DNA of 18,124 bases, taken from assembly GCA_034431315.1 (NCBI GenBank), contig DAOUDK010000016.1, positions 1 through 18,124 of the forward strand, written 5' to 3'. The stretch is from JAUWOY01 sp034431315. Its GTDB lineage: Bacteria > Chloroflexota > Anaerolineae > VGOG01. Each line of letters starts with the position of its first letter. Position 1 is the stretch's first letter. Of the stretch, positions 5,719 to 13,642 are shown one piece after another. The position numbers and the translations under genes are program-made. The notes under the pieces are model-generated. The model saw nothing but the letters and a program-made list of their open reading frames with translations, was not told where the DNA came from and did no database searches.

Positions 5719-8355
5719 CTACTCCAGGGCCACCCTGAGCTGGATGAGGCGGCCGTCGGGGCCTTGGACTCGCCGCTCATTGAAGCGTGCGCACATCTCT
5801 TCGGCACCCTTTCGATGACGAGCATAGCGATAGGCACTCAGCACTACCACCAGCCGGTCATGATAGCGGATCACCCGCCCCCGCTTGCGATAGAGGAGCT
5901 TCTCGGCGGTCTTCAGGTCATGATGGGCCCAGGCAGGGCCGAAATAATGCTCCCGGACGAAGTAGTGGAGGTTGACCAGCAACAGTTGCAAGTCGAGCAT
6001 GATCTGGTCCTTCTCCATGTCCCGCTGGTACATGGGGCGGGTCAAGTCCACAGCGTTCGCCGCTTTCCGACGCTCTTCCAGCCGTTGCCACAACTCCTGG
6101 CGGTGGGTCAGCAAGGGTTCCATCCGAGCCCGGATCTTGTCCAACTCCTTCTCGCATTTCTGGGGGAGGTCATCCAGTTCTGCTTTCGCCTTTTCCCAAC
6201 GCTGACGGGCTCGCTTCACCGCCCGTCCTTCCTCCAGGCGTTGCTGGTAGTCGGCCTTCAACTCCGAGACCCTCTGTTTCAGTTCGCTTTCTCGGTCCTG
6301 GTACTTCGCTTCCACGTCCTGGAGTCGTTCCAGGAGGTCTACCAGGTGGTTCTGGTTGGTGCTCAGTTGCCGCTCCGTCACCGCCACTTTCTCCAGCAGT
6401 TTAGCCTGCTTGCGGATGGCGGTGCGGTTAGGGATGGCCCGACGCCGATAGCCGTAGTTGGCGTTGCCGTTGGCGCCCTGCACGAACTCCTGAATGCGGT
6501 CTTCCTGCCTCACCCAGCGGCCTCGGTAGAGGAGGTGGGCTTCCGCCGTCTTGAGCTCTTTCCGAGGAGCGTTGGTGCTCAGCATGGCTTGCAACTCGGT
6601 GCTTCCTTTCTGGCGCACCAGGATGAAACGGCGTTGGTCGGCCTTGTCTACTCCCTTCTTGGTGGCCGCCCAGCGAGCATCGGCTACCTGAAGTTCTGGA
6701 GCACCGAAGGCATCCTGCCACTCCCCCAGCAGTTCAAAGTCGTCCAGGCCGTGGTACTGGTTGGCCTTGAGGAGGGTCAGGAAGTAGCGTTCGGCTTCCG
6801 TGTAGACCAGGGCCAGGGGTAGGCTGTTCCCTTCGCGGTCGAAGATATTGAGCCAGATAGCCCGACCGCCGATCCTCTCCAACACCTGCTCCAGTTGGGG
6901 CAGCAGGTGCACCAGGGAAGCGTCCCCAGGCAGGTCCAGGCCCAGCAAGAAGTGGCCCTCAGGACCGTTGACCAGCAGTTGCTTGGTGCAAGCAGCGATG
7001 CGGCCCAGCATGGTCACCTTCCCCTTCGGTTGGGGATAGCTGCTCCAGAGGATCTTGACGTGGAAGTCAGTGTAGATGGCCAACGACTTCACCTCGGCGT
7101 ACCAGAGGGCCAGGTAGCGGCGACAAAGGGCTTCGGCCAAGGGGAGTCCTACCCGCAACTGGGTCAACTCTCCCAGGAACTGGTCGAGGGGCCCCGCTTT
7201 GTAGTTGATGCCGTAGAGCGCCTTCAGCCCCTGCCCCTGGTAGTTGATCAGATCATAGGGCCGTCTCACCCCTTCCAGCAGGGGCAGGAAGAGGAGATAC
7301 CCCACCTTGCGCCAGACCGTCCGAGGGCGGCTGGAGAGGATGCGCAGGCCGGTCGTTGCCTCCTGGCTGAGCCCATCGTCCTTGGCTTGCGCCAACACCT
7401 GGAGAATGGTTTGCCGGATGCCCGTCTCCTGGGCGGCGGCTTCCAGGACGATGGCCCCCGCGTTGTCCAGTTCCTCACTGATGCTGGGGCGACGCCCTCG
7501 GGGGCTGCTCAAGTCTTCCGCTTGCAGCAGTTCATTGATGCGCCGCACCGAGAACTGGACTTTGAACTTGCGCCAGACCTCTTTCTGCAAGTCCCCGGCG
7601 GAGAGATAGGAGTCGGCCCGCTTGCGGTCGAAGAGGAAGGCCTTGATTTCGGGCGTGGCCTTCCTGGCCTGGCCGCCTCGTCGGTCCACCAGGGCTCGCC
7701 AATCCCGTCCGCCCTTCTGATAGCGAGAGCGCAATTGGGGGAAGTAGCTCTTCTCGATCTTGAGCCCCAGTTCGGCCGTCACCTGGGCCAGAGGCTCGCC
7801 TTTCTCTACCCGCAGAATCAGTTGTTCCTTCCGCTGAGCCTTCTCGGTCTGGGTGGGGGTGTACTCCATCTCCCCTGAGGGGAGGGCAGGAGCAGATGAA
7901 GAAGGCAACAGGTTGAGCCACTGCATCAGCTCTTGCCAGAAGAGGAGCAGGAGGGTCAATTGGTAGAAGCGGAGGAGCAACCAACGGCGATAGCCAGCCG
8001 CTAAGTGGGGGAGCGAAGGGACGTTGCCCAGGAGGAGCCAGAAGGTGAGGAGAGCAAGGGTCGTCTCCTCCAGGTGAGGATAGCGCTGAGCCAAGGCCCG
8101 CCAGCAGAAAAGCAGGCCCAGCCACAACAGAGTGCGGGAAAGGGAGAATGCCTTCAGCTTTCTCAGCAGGCCCAGCCATCGCCTCTGCCAAAGAGGGCGC
8201 CGGCGGACGGGACCAGCCTCCAGGCAGGGAGGCGGTTCCACCCACCAGCCTTCGTAGAAGTCGGAAGGGAGCGCGAGAAAAGGGTGACAGAGCAGGGTGC
8301 TGACCCAAAGCAAAGTCAGGAACAAGCCACCACGTTTGCCAGTTAACGGAGCCAT
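5719..8355 (-). CDS. large DDE transposase with hydrophobic N-terminal region
   Basis: An 878-residue protein. Residues 1-160 are hydrophobic, with four Leu-rich segments near 10-30, 72-90, 98-120 and 124-150. Residues ~170-290 look like helix-turn-helix DNA binding (EPLAQVTAELGL, then FSVRRINELLQ). Residues ~420-620 match an RNase H-fold transposase core: AIYTDFHVK (Asp430), WLNIFDREGNS (Asp506) and RWVRQEDRIQEF (Glu618), the last resembling the RWxQEN motif of related large transposases. Residues ~650-765 form a long charged coiled coil. The start is firm, since AGGAGGAGGT (8361-8370) lies five bases upstream of ATG 8355. The stop falls immediately inside the left terminal repeat. Transposase identity is confident from motif order; the IS family and the role of the N-terminal region are not known to me. 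Confidence 0.85.
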   Translation of the reverse strand: MAPLTGKRGGLFLTLLWVSTLLCHPFLALPSDFYEGWWVEPPPCLEAGPVRRRPLWQRRWLGLLRKLKAFSLSRTLLWLGLLFCWRALAQRYPHLEETTLALLTFWLLLGNVPSLPHLAAGYRRWLLLRFYQLTLLLLFWQELMQWLNLLPSSSAPALPSGEMEYTPTQTEKAQRKEQLILRVEKGEPLAQVTAELGLKIEKSYFPQLRSRYQKGGRDWRALVDRRGGQARKATPEIKAFLFDRKRADSYLSAGDLQKEVWRKFKVQFSVRRINELLQAEDLSSPRGRRPSISEELDNAGAIVLEAAAQETGIRQTILQVLAQAKDDGLSQEATTGLRILSSRPRTVWRKVGYLLFLPLLEGVRRPYDLINYQGQGLKALYGINYKAGPLDQFLGELTQLRVGLPLAEALCRRYLALWYAEVKSLAIYTDFHVKILWSSYPQPKGKVTMLGRIAACTKQLLVNGPEGHFLLGLDLPGDASLVHLLPQLEQVLERIGGRAIWLNIFDREGNSLPLALVYTEAERYFLTLLKANQYHGLDDFELLGEWQDAFGAPELQVADARWAATKKGVDKADQRRFILVRQKGSTELQAMLSTNAPRKELKTAEAHLLYRGRWVRQEDRIQEFVQGANGNANYGYRRRAIPNRTAIRKQAKLLEKVAVTERQLSTNQNHLVDLLERLQDVEAKYQDRESELKQRVSELKADYQQRLEEGRAVKRARQRWEKAKAELDDLPQKCEKELDKIRARMEPLLTHRQELWQRLEERRKAANAVDLTRPMYQRDMEKDQIMLDLQLLLVNLHYFVREHYFGPAWAHHDLKTAEKLLYRKRGRVIRYHDRLVVVLSAYRYARHRKGAEEMCARFNERRVQGPDGRLIQLRVALE

Positions 8356-8551
8356 GAGTCACCTCCTCCTGTAGATGAGTGAACGCAGGGAGGGTATTAT
8401 GCCCCAAAATTATCATCTGAGCAATTTTGGTGGCCTGGCTCGACTTCGCCCCCTCTCCTCTCCTGGAAAGGCTGGCAGAAGCGCCGAAGCCAAGGACTTA
8501 TGGGGTTGGTAAAGTGCTGGTTGCTGCTCTGGCGGCCTCTACGACCTGTAG
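8356..8551. other. non-coding right end of the insertion element
   Basis: Between the transposase start and the right terminal repeat there is the transposase ribosome binding site, its promoter and inverted repeat, and about 120 bp in which I see nothing else. The opine dehydrogenase stop codon (8539-8541) lies inside this stretch, because that reading frame runs through the terminal repeat into the element. Confidence 0.6.
8396..8424 (-). promoter_or_regulatory. transposase promoter
   Basis: On the - strand, TTGCTC (8419-8424) and CATAAT (8396-8401) are separated by exactly 17 bp, about 40 bp upstream of the transposase start and after the right terminal repeat. The -10 is five of six to consensus; the -35 keeps only TTG. 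An 8-bp inverted repeat CCAAAATT/AATTTTGG (8404-8411 and 8423-8430) overlaps the spacer and -35. It shares CAAAATT with the left terminal repeat, so the transposase might bind here. That last point is inference. Confidence 0.55.
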
Positions 8552-9762
8552 TTTTTATCCGCCAATTTCATGCACTTCGCGCAGAGGTCCTGTTTAACTT
8601 CCAGAAATGTTATTAACGCCTCCAAACTCCCCAATCCATATTTCTGCGGGATGCGAGCCTCGCTGGCGTCCCGGTCCAGGTAATCTTTGCCCAACTGCGC
8701 GCCGGCCCAGGCGATCACCTCATCCATGGTGGGTGTCTCCACGCCGGCCAGCCTGGCGATGGCCCGGCTGACGGCCAGGCCAAAGGGCACGTCCTCGGCC
8801 AGGTAGCGGGCGTGAAAATCGGGGACGAATTGCCCCGGCGAGACCTCGCGCACGGGGGCCTTGAGGCCGGCGTAGGCCCGATTGGTGACGAAGGCCCTCC
8901 GCAAACTGGACGGATCGGCGATGGCGTCGCCGTAAGAGCGCAGCAGCCATGCCTTTAGCGGGCGCACGGCGGAAAGGTCCAGCGTGGGCTCCAGCCGGGT
9001 GCGGATGGCTTGCACGTCGTCGCTCAGGCCGGCCAGCGTTTGCGCACCCTCCTCGCTGAGGCCCTGGTAGAACAGGGGAACATCATCAGTGCCGAAGGGC
9101 CTGCCGTCCCAACCGGCAAAGAGACCGTACATGATGCCCGGATGGATGAGTTGTCCCGTGTTGGCCAGGGTCAGAGCGAGCATGTTAGCCGCCACGCCGA
9201 TGGAGAGGCCCAACATTCGCTCCAAAAGCGACGCGATTTGCTCAACCTTTGCTGCTGGCCGGGTGGCGACGTCCACGACGTTCTTGACGCCCAGGACGTG
9301 GACGACCTGGCCGTACTCACGGATGCGGCAGGCCCAGGGCAGCGTTTGCAGGCCAAAGAGTCCCACGTCGTCCCGATTGTGTTCGGCCAGGATTTGCGCG
9401 GCGCAATAGTCAAAGCCGCCCCGCGCGGGCATGGCTCCCACCCACGCGCCCTCGTCCAGGAAGGGGATGATCTGGCGCAGGGTGCTCTCGTGGGCAAAGG
9501 CGGGCAGCACCAACACGACCACGTCTGAGCCAGGTATCACTTCGGTAGGATCAGTGCTGATCCGGCGAGGCTGGGCCTGGGCTTGCACCGCGCCGGTGAC
9601 CTCGAGGCCGCCGTGGGCGGCGACTCCGGCGCGAAGCCGCTCGGCTTCGTCGGCGAAGGGCGCGTAAATGTCCACAGGACATCCCAGATTGTGGGCGGCG
9701 ATGGGCACCAGGGTTTGCGCGCCGTTCCCACCGCCGCAGACGGTGATTTTGTGTACCTCCAT
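8539..9762 (-). CDS. opine (octopine/nopaline) dehydrogenase family protein with transposon-derived C-terminus
   Basis: A cytoplasmic NAD(P)-dependent enzyme of 407 residues. Opine dehydrogenases reductively join an amino acid and a 2-oxo acid, or run the reverse. The N-terminal Rossmann fold begins HKITVCGGGNGAQTL; VVVLVLPAFAHES and the helical octopine-dehydrogenase domain follow, with ANTGQLIHPGIMYGLF carrying the conserved His. I chose ATG 9762 because GGAG lies just upstream and the Rossmann strand follows at once; the frame reaches back to TTG 9810 without a ribosome binding site. It follows the GGT-like gene by 37 bp in one operon. Native sequence ends at ITFLEV; the last 17-18 residues come from the insertion element. 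Without the element the frame would end a few codons later, for example LEVRG-stop if one base is duplicated. Activity of the altered protein is unknown. Confidence 0.85.
   Translation of the reverse strand: MEVHKITVCGGGNGAQTLVPIAAHNLGCPVDIYAPFADEAERLRAGVAAHGGLEVTGAVQAQAQPRRISTDPTEVIPGSDVVVLVLPAFAHESTLRQIIPFLDEGAWVGAMPARGGFDYCAAQILAEHNRDDVGLFGLQTLPWACRIREYGQVVHVLGVKNVVDVATRPAAKVEQIASLLERMLGLSIGVAANMLALTLANTGQLIHPGIMYGLFAGWDGRPFGTDDVPLFYQGLSEEGAQTLAGLSDDVQAIRTRLEPTLDLSAVRPLKAWLLRSYGDAIADPSSLRRAFVTNRAYAGLKAPVREVSPGQFVPDFHARYLAEDVPFGLAVSRAIARLAGVETPTMDEVIAWAGAQLGKDYLDRDASEARIPQKYGLGSLEALITFLEVKQDLCAKCMKLADKNYRS
8552..8594 (-). repeat. right terminal inverted repeat (43 bp), also coding
   Basis: Read inward on the - strand it begins AACAGGACCTCTGC and carries the inner block AAATTGGCGGA (8558-8568), matching the left end at 33 of 43 positions. 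It is translated as part of the opine dehydrogenase C-terminus (QDLCAKCMKLADK). The left end gives a similar peptide in the same frame, QDLCTMGAKLAD followed by a stop, as expected if the tail is transposon sequence and not native enzyme. Confidence 0.85.
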
Positions 9763-9799
9763 TGTCTCCATGCAGTTTTCGCTGGGGTTCATCCAGTGA

Positions 9800-11557
9800 T
9801 CAATACCCAATCGCTGTGGCCGGGGTCGGGGCCGTCACTCCTCCATGCAGTTTACCCGTTTGCAGCCCCCTCATGATAGCCACGGGCAAAGCGAAATTGC
9901 CGTCAGGTAGCAGCACAACCTGGTGGCCTCGCCTCTCAAGCTCCTTCACAACTTTCGGGGACATCCGCGGGTCGACGAATAGCTCTCTTACCAGTTTCCC
10001 CTCTGGCACCTTGGGGTCACTACCCTCTATGTGAATTCTGGGGGCAGCAATGGCCTCCTGGATGCCCATTCCAAAGTCTAGCACGTTCACCAGCACCTGA
10101 ACCACCGAAGTGATCACCCGCCTTCCACCAGGCGCGCCGATGGTGATCAGAGGTTGGCCATCCTTGAAGACGAGAGTCAGTGAGTCGTGGCTTGACGGTC
10201 TTTTCCAGGGGCCAATGGAGTTGCTGGTGCCCGGTTCGGGGTTGAACAGGTTGGTGTAGTTGCGCAGGATGATACCAGTGCTGCCCGACATGACATAGGC
10301 CCCGAAGCCGCCTCCCAAAGTCTGGACCATGCTGACCATATTGCCCTCTTTGTCCATGGTGCAGAGGTGGGTTGTGTTCCTCCCCTCTCCCCTGGGACCT
10401 GGTGGTCTGGCTGCTTCCGGCGCCTGGCCATCTCCTTGATACTTCCAGGGGTTTCCCGGCCTGATCTCATCAGGTACTCTCTCCAGGTTGAGATACTTGC
10501 GCATCTCGTCGGCGTATTCCTTCGAGATCAGCCCTTCGATAGGCACATCTTCAAATTCTGGGTCTCCCATGTATTGGAAGCGATCCACCCATGCCCTACG
10601 GAAACACTCGGCAACGAGGTGCAACAATTGGGGGCTGTTGTGTCCCAGGGCGGTCAGGTCAAAGCCTTCGAGGAGATTCAGCGTCTGAAGCACCTGGATA
10701 CCGCCAAATACCTCTGGCATGCAGACCAGCTTGTAGCCGCGATAGCTGCCGACCAGGCCATCGTCGTAGGTTCTGGGTTGGTAATCTGCATAGTCCTCCA
10801 GGGTGACGATCGAGCCGTGGGGTTGAGTATCGGCGATGATAGCTTTGGCGATGTCACCTCGGTAGAAAGCATCGGCGCCACCCTGAGCGATCTTTCGCAG
10901 GGTCTCTGCCAACTCTTTCTGCACGATTACTGTGGGCCTGTTATAGCCGCTCGCCGGGCGAGGTGGATAGCCACCAGGCAGCAGCAATTTGTCAATAGGG
11001 GGATATTGCTGCAGGAGTTTCATGTCATTGCCAATCATCAAGGCATAATAGCTATTGACCTCGTAGCCCTCTTCGCAGATCTTTATCGCCGGGGCGGTGA
11101 CTTCCTCCAGGCTCATAGTGCCAAACTTTTCCAGGATTTGGCACAGCCCCGCTACCTGGCCTGGGACCCCCAAGGACCGATACCCCATCCACCCGACGTT
11201 GTTTCTGGTGCCGCGCCAACCAAAACTGGGGTGCGGCTCTACCCCTGGAGGTAACAAGTCGGGTACGAACATATCTTCTGTAGCTGCCCTGGGGAGGCGG
11301 CCCTCGAACTCGATGGCGACGACCCGGTCTTCATCAGCCAGGTAGATCAGCGCTGCTCCCCCACCGCCCAGACTGCTCATTGCTGGCTCACAGGTGGCCG
11401 CAGCAAAGGAGGTCGTCACTGCCGCATCGAAGGCATTGCCACCCCTTTCTAAGATCTCCCTGCCTGCTTCGGCAGCCTCGGCGCTTTCAGCGACGACCAC
11501 ACCGTTTTCGGCTATGACTTCCTCTTTCTCTTGGACCAATACGCTACGTAGTGACAT
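9800..11557 (-). CDS. ggt: gamma-glutamyltransferase family Ntn-hydrolase
   Basis: A protein of 585 residues of the GGT family, which self-cleaves to expose an N-terminal Thr and then hydrolyses or transfers gamma-glutamyl (in some branches acyl) groups. The N-terminal half has EILERGGNAFDAAV and the GGGG loop of the family. The nucleophile is the first Thr of RNTTHLCTMDKEGN, about residue 395. Downstream motifs GPWKRPSSHDSLTL and APGGRRVITSVVQ fit the family. Unlike E. coli Ggt there is no signal peptide, so it should act in the cytoplasm on imported substrate. I chose ATG 11557, eight bases after AGGAG; ATG 11563 is too close to that site. The start overlaps the racemase end by 14 bp, suggesting coupled translation. 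Family membership is secure; substrate is not. Confidence 0.9.
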   Translation of the reverse strand: MSLRSVLVQEKEEVIAENGVVVAESAEAAEAGREILERGGNAFDAAVTTSFAAATCEPAMSSLGGGGAALIYLADEDRVVAIEFEGRLPRAATEDMFVPDLLPPGVEPHPSFGWRGTRNNVGWMGYRSLGVPGQVAGLCQILEKFGTMSLEEVTAPAIKICEEGYEVNSYYALMIGNDMKLLQQYPPIDKLLLPGGYPPRPASGYNRPTVIVQKELAETLRKIAQGGADAFYRGDIAKAIIADTQPHGSIVTLEDYADYQPRTYDDGLVGSYRGYKLVCMPEVFGGIQVLQTLNLLEGFDLTALGHNSPQLLHLVAECFRRAWVDRFQYMGDPEFEDVPIEGLISKEYADEMRKYLNLERVPDEIRPGNPWKYQGDGQAPEAARPPGPRGEGRNTTHLCTMDKEGNMVSMVQTLGGGFGAYVMSGSTGIILRNYTNLFNPEPGTSNSIGPWKRPSSHDSLTLVFKDGQPLITIGAPGGRRVITSVVQVLVNVLDFGMGIQEAIAAPRIHIEGSDPKVPEGKLVRELFVDPRMSPKVVKELERRGHQVVLLPDGNFALPVAIMRGLQTGKLHGGVTAPTPATAIGY

Positions 11558-12635
11558 TATCATTACTCCTGGGAAGAATCTCTTTTCTCACATAAGGCGA
11601 GGCCATAGCTGTCATCAAGGCCGGATATTTCAAGGCGAATTCCAGTTTGTCACCAACCTTGACGGGCCTGGCTGTCACATCGAGCACCAGGTGATCGCTG
11701 CTGGCCCCAATGATTCTCATCCCCGGATCTCTGGGACATAGCCCTTCGATCCTGACATCCTGGGTTCCCACGGCTAAAATGGCCTGACATCGAAGAGCTT
11801 GATCCTCACGGATAGGATGCTCTTCGAGAACGCTATGGGCGCTCTCCCGCATCTTGTTGTTATTAGGCAGTGCGGGTTTCCATTTGACCTCAATCACTTC
11901 GGCTGTCAAGGTGAAGGCATCTTGGCTTGTGTAAGAGAAGGGACGCCCATCCGCAGGATCAGAGCCCAGGAGTATCCCCTCGCCGATCCTTAATTGGTTT
12001 ATCCTGGCTGGCAATCTGCCCTGCTCGACCATCCGAAGGTGAATCGAGCTTCCCCCGGAGATGACTGCCAATTCTCTCCCGATGGCTTCCTCGACCCGGA
12101 CAGCAAGTTGCACCAGCAATTGAGTGTCCTTTAGAAAAGGGAAAATCCCGCTCAGGCAGCCGATGTTGCTACCAAGCCCTAGCAGTCGAATGCTCTCCAG
12201 GCTCTCTATTTCCAGCGCTACTCCCTCCACGTCCTCTGGTAAGAGACCCTCGCGGCGATCCCCCACATCCACCATTAGAATGACTCGGTGAAGCTTACCC
12301 AGAGCGCGGGCTTCCTGCGCCAAAGAGGCCACCACTTCCAACTCAGAGTTGAGACTGACATCAGCCAGCTTGACCGCCTCGGCCGCCTCGCTGAGCGCTG
12401 GTGAGCGCAGGAGCAACATTTCTACTTTGATGCCAGCCTCTTTCATCCGCCTGAGGTTGCTGAGCCGGGAATCGGCCAGCCCTCCAATACCGCTGGCGAG
12501 GATGGCTCTTGCTACCTCTGGCATCCCACAGCAGCCCTTGGTCACGCCTATAACCGTAATGCCATGAGCAGCACACAGGTTAGTAATAGTTCTGGCATTT
12601 TCGGTTATCTTTTCAAGGTTGATCTTGACACGCAC
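11544..12635 (-). CDS. PLP-dependent alanine/ornithine racemase family protein
   Basis: A cytoplasmic protein of 363 residues with a fold-III PLP barrel and a C-terminal beta domain. The likely PLP lysine is Lys33 in GVTKGCCG, in place of the VKADAYGHG of classical alanine racemase. Further family marks are ADSRLSNLRRMKEAG, MVDVGDRREGLLPEDV, ISGGSSIHLRM and NQLRIGEGILLG. The pattern fits the branch that contains clostridial ornithine racemase Orr, as far as I can tell without alignment, so a basic or unusual amino acid is more likely than alanine. It starts with GTG 12635, with only a weak AGG-rich site upstream. It lies 68 bp after the second permease and overlaps the GGT-like gene. Exact substrate cannot be read from sequence. 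Confidence 0.85.
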   Translation of the reverse strand: MRVKINLEKITENARTITNLCAAHGITVIGVTKGCCGMPEVARAILASGIGGLADSRLSNLRRMKEAGIKVEMLLLRSPALSEAAEAVKLADVSLNSELEVVASLAQEARALGKLHRVILMVDVGDRREGLLPEDVEGVALEIESLESIRLLGLGSNIGCLSGIFPFLKDTQLLVQLAVRVEEAIGRELAVISGGSSIHLRMVEQGRLPARINQLRIGEGILLGSDPADGRPFSYTSQDAFTLTAEVIEVKWKPALPNNNKMRESAHSVLEEHPIREDQALRCQAILAVGTQDVRIEGLCPRDPGMRIIGASSDHLVLDVTARPVKVGDKLEFALKYPALMTAMASPYVRKEILPRSNDNVTT

Positions 12636-12703
12636 GATTTTTCTCTACCTGCTTCCCTACCTTCACCGAACGACGTGCTCCGACCAGGGCAGATCTCTAG
12701 GGG

Positions 12704-13627
12704 CTATCGGCGCCGAAGGCGGGGATCCAGGGCATCCCGCAACCCATCACCCAACAGATTGACCCCCAACACCACGATACTGATGGCGATGCCGGGGAAG
12801 GTAGCCATCCACCAGGCAGTTCGCATGAACTCCCGCCCGTCAGACAGCATGCCTCCCCACGTCGGCACCAAGCTCTGAACGCCAACCCCCAGGAAATTAA
12901 GGGACGCCTGCGAGATGATCACTGTGCCCATTCTGAGGCTGGAAATGATCATAATAGGGGCCAGGATATTAGGAAGTATATGGCGCAAGATAATCCGTGG
13001 GTCACTGGCGCCCATGGCCCGAGCTGCCAACACATAGTCCCTCTCGCGTATGGAGAGGACATCTGCTCTAACAACGCGACTGTAAACCGTCCAACTGGTC
13101 AAAGACAAAGCGAGGATGAGATTGACCAACCCTGGCCCCAAGGCAGCCGCAACGCCGATAGACAGCAGCAGGCCCGGGAAAGCCAGCCATATATCAACGA
13201 GGCGCATCACGACGTTATCCAGGGCCCCTCGATAGAACCCAGCCACGGCGCCAATCAGACTTCCCACTGAGGCGGACAAAAGGATCGTGCATACCCCTAC
13301 TACCAATGAGATGCGCGCGCCAACCATGAGACGGCTGAGAATGTCGCGCCCCAGATTGTCGTTTCCCAGAGGAAATTCCCAGCTTGCCTTCTCCATCCCA
13401 AGTCCAACGGGTGGCGCCAATCTGCGCTTCAAATCCTGCAAGTCAGGATCGTGGGGAACGAGAATCGGCGATAGAAGGGCTATGAGCAAAAAGAGGGCAA
13501 AGATCAGGGCGCCAAGCGTAGCTATCTTACTCAGCAGGAAAGTACGTACTATCCTCTTTAGCTCGCTTTGCTGAGGTGCCAGCAGTTCTCGGTCCCGTAG
13601 TAATGGTGTTGTAAGCGATGCAGCCAC
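12704..13627 (-). CDS. ABC transporter permease, DppC/OppC type
   Basis: A 307-residue inner-membrane permease with a long cytoplasmic N-terminus, a first membrane span at ~35-57, and the family motif LGNDNLGRDILSRLMVGAR (87-105) before the core of five spans. The EAA loop that contacts the ATPase is DYVLAARAMGASDPRII (197-213). The family imports di- and oligopeptides, nickel, and some opines. It starts with GTG 13627, with GGAG nine bases upstream, 15 bp after the DppB-type gene. It would pair with that permease, but no ATP-binding subunit gene follows, where dppD and dppF would be usual. Confidence 0.93.
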   Translation of the reverse strand: MAASLTTPLLRDRELLAPQQSELKRIVRTFLLSKIATLGALIFALFLLIALLSPILVPHDPDLQDLKRRLAPPVGLGMEKASWEFPLGNDNLGRDILSRLMVGARISLVVGVCTILLSASVGSLIGAVAGFYRGALDNVVMRLVDIWLAFPGLLLSIGVAAALGPGLVNLILALSLTSWTVYSRVVRADVLSIRERDYVLAARAMGASDPRIILRHILPNILAPIMIISSLRMGTVIISQASLNFLGVGVQSLVPTWGGMLSDGREFMRTAWWMATFPGIAISIVVLGVNLLGDGLRDALDPRLRRR

Positions 13628-13642
13628 TGTCCACCACTCCTT

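Larger units (their letters stand above)
5675..8594 (-). mobile_element. insertion element with one large DDE transposase
   Basis: A 2920-bp element bounded by inverted repeats at 5675-5717 and 8552-8594. It holds a single gene that nearly fills it, with a stop codon just inside the left repeat and a promoter inside the right end. The left end abuts a heptamer repeat block and the right end lies within the 3' end of the opine dehydrogenase gene. I see no convincing target-site duplication: the flanks read CTCT before the left end and TAAC after the right end. It could have been lost by drift in the repeat, or the family may make none or a very short one. I cannot assign an IS family from memory. 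Confidence 0.8.

Noticed and set aside
5764..6822. + strand open frame of 352 codons opposite the transposase
   Set aside because: Antisense shadow of the transposase C-terminal half, with no recognisable motif.
6895..7878. + strand open frame of 327 codons opposite the transposase
   Set aside because: Antisense shadow of the transposase DDE and helix-turn-helix region.
7532..8416. - strand open frame of 294 codons overlapping the transposase N-terminus in another frame
   Set aside because: The transposase frame has the strong ribosome binding site and continues into the DDE core; this frame is Pro/Arg-rich and starts near the promoter.
8539..8594. Left element end as a remnant of a second, inverted opine dehydrogenase gene
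   Set aside because: The similarity to the dehydrogenase C-terminus is limited to the 43 bp that form the inverted end on both sides of the transposase gene, so a shared transposon end explains it better.
5665..8604. Target-site duplication flanking the insertion element
   Set aside because: The bases next to the two ends do not match beyond a single A, and shifting the boundary by one or two bases does not give a duplication.
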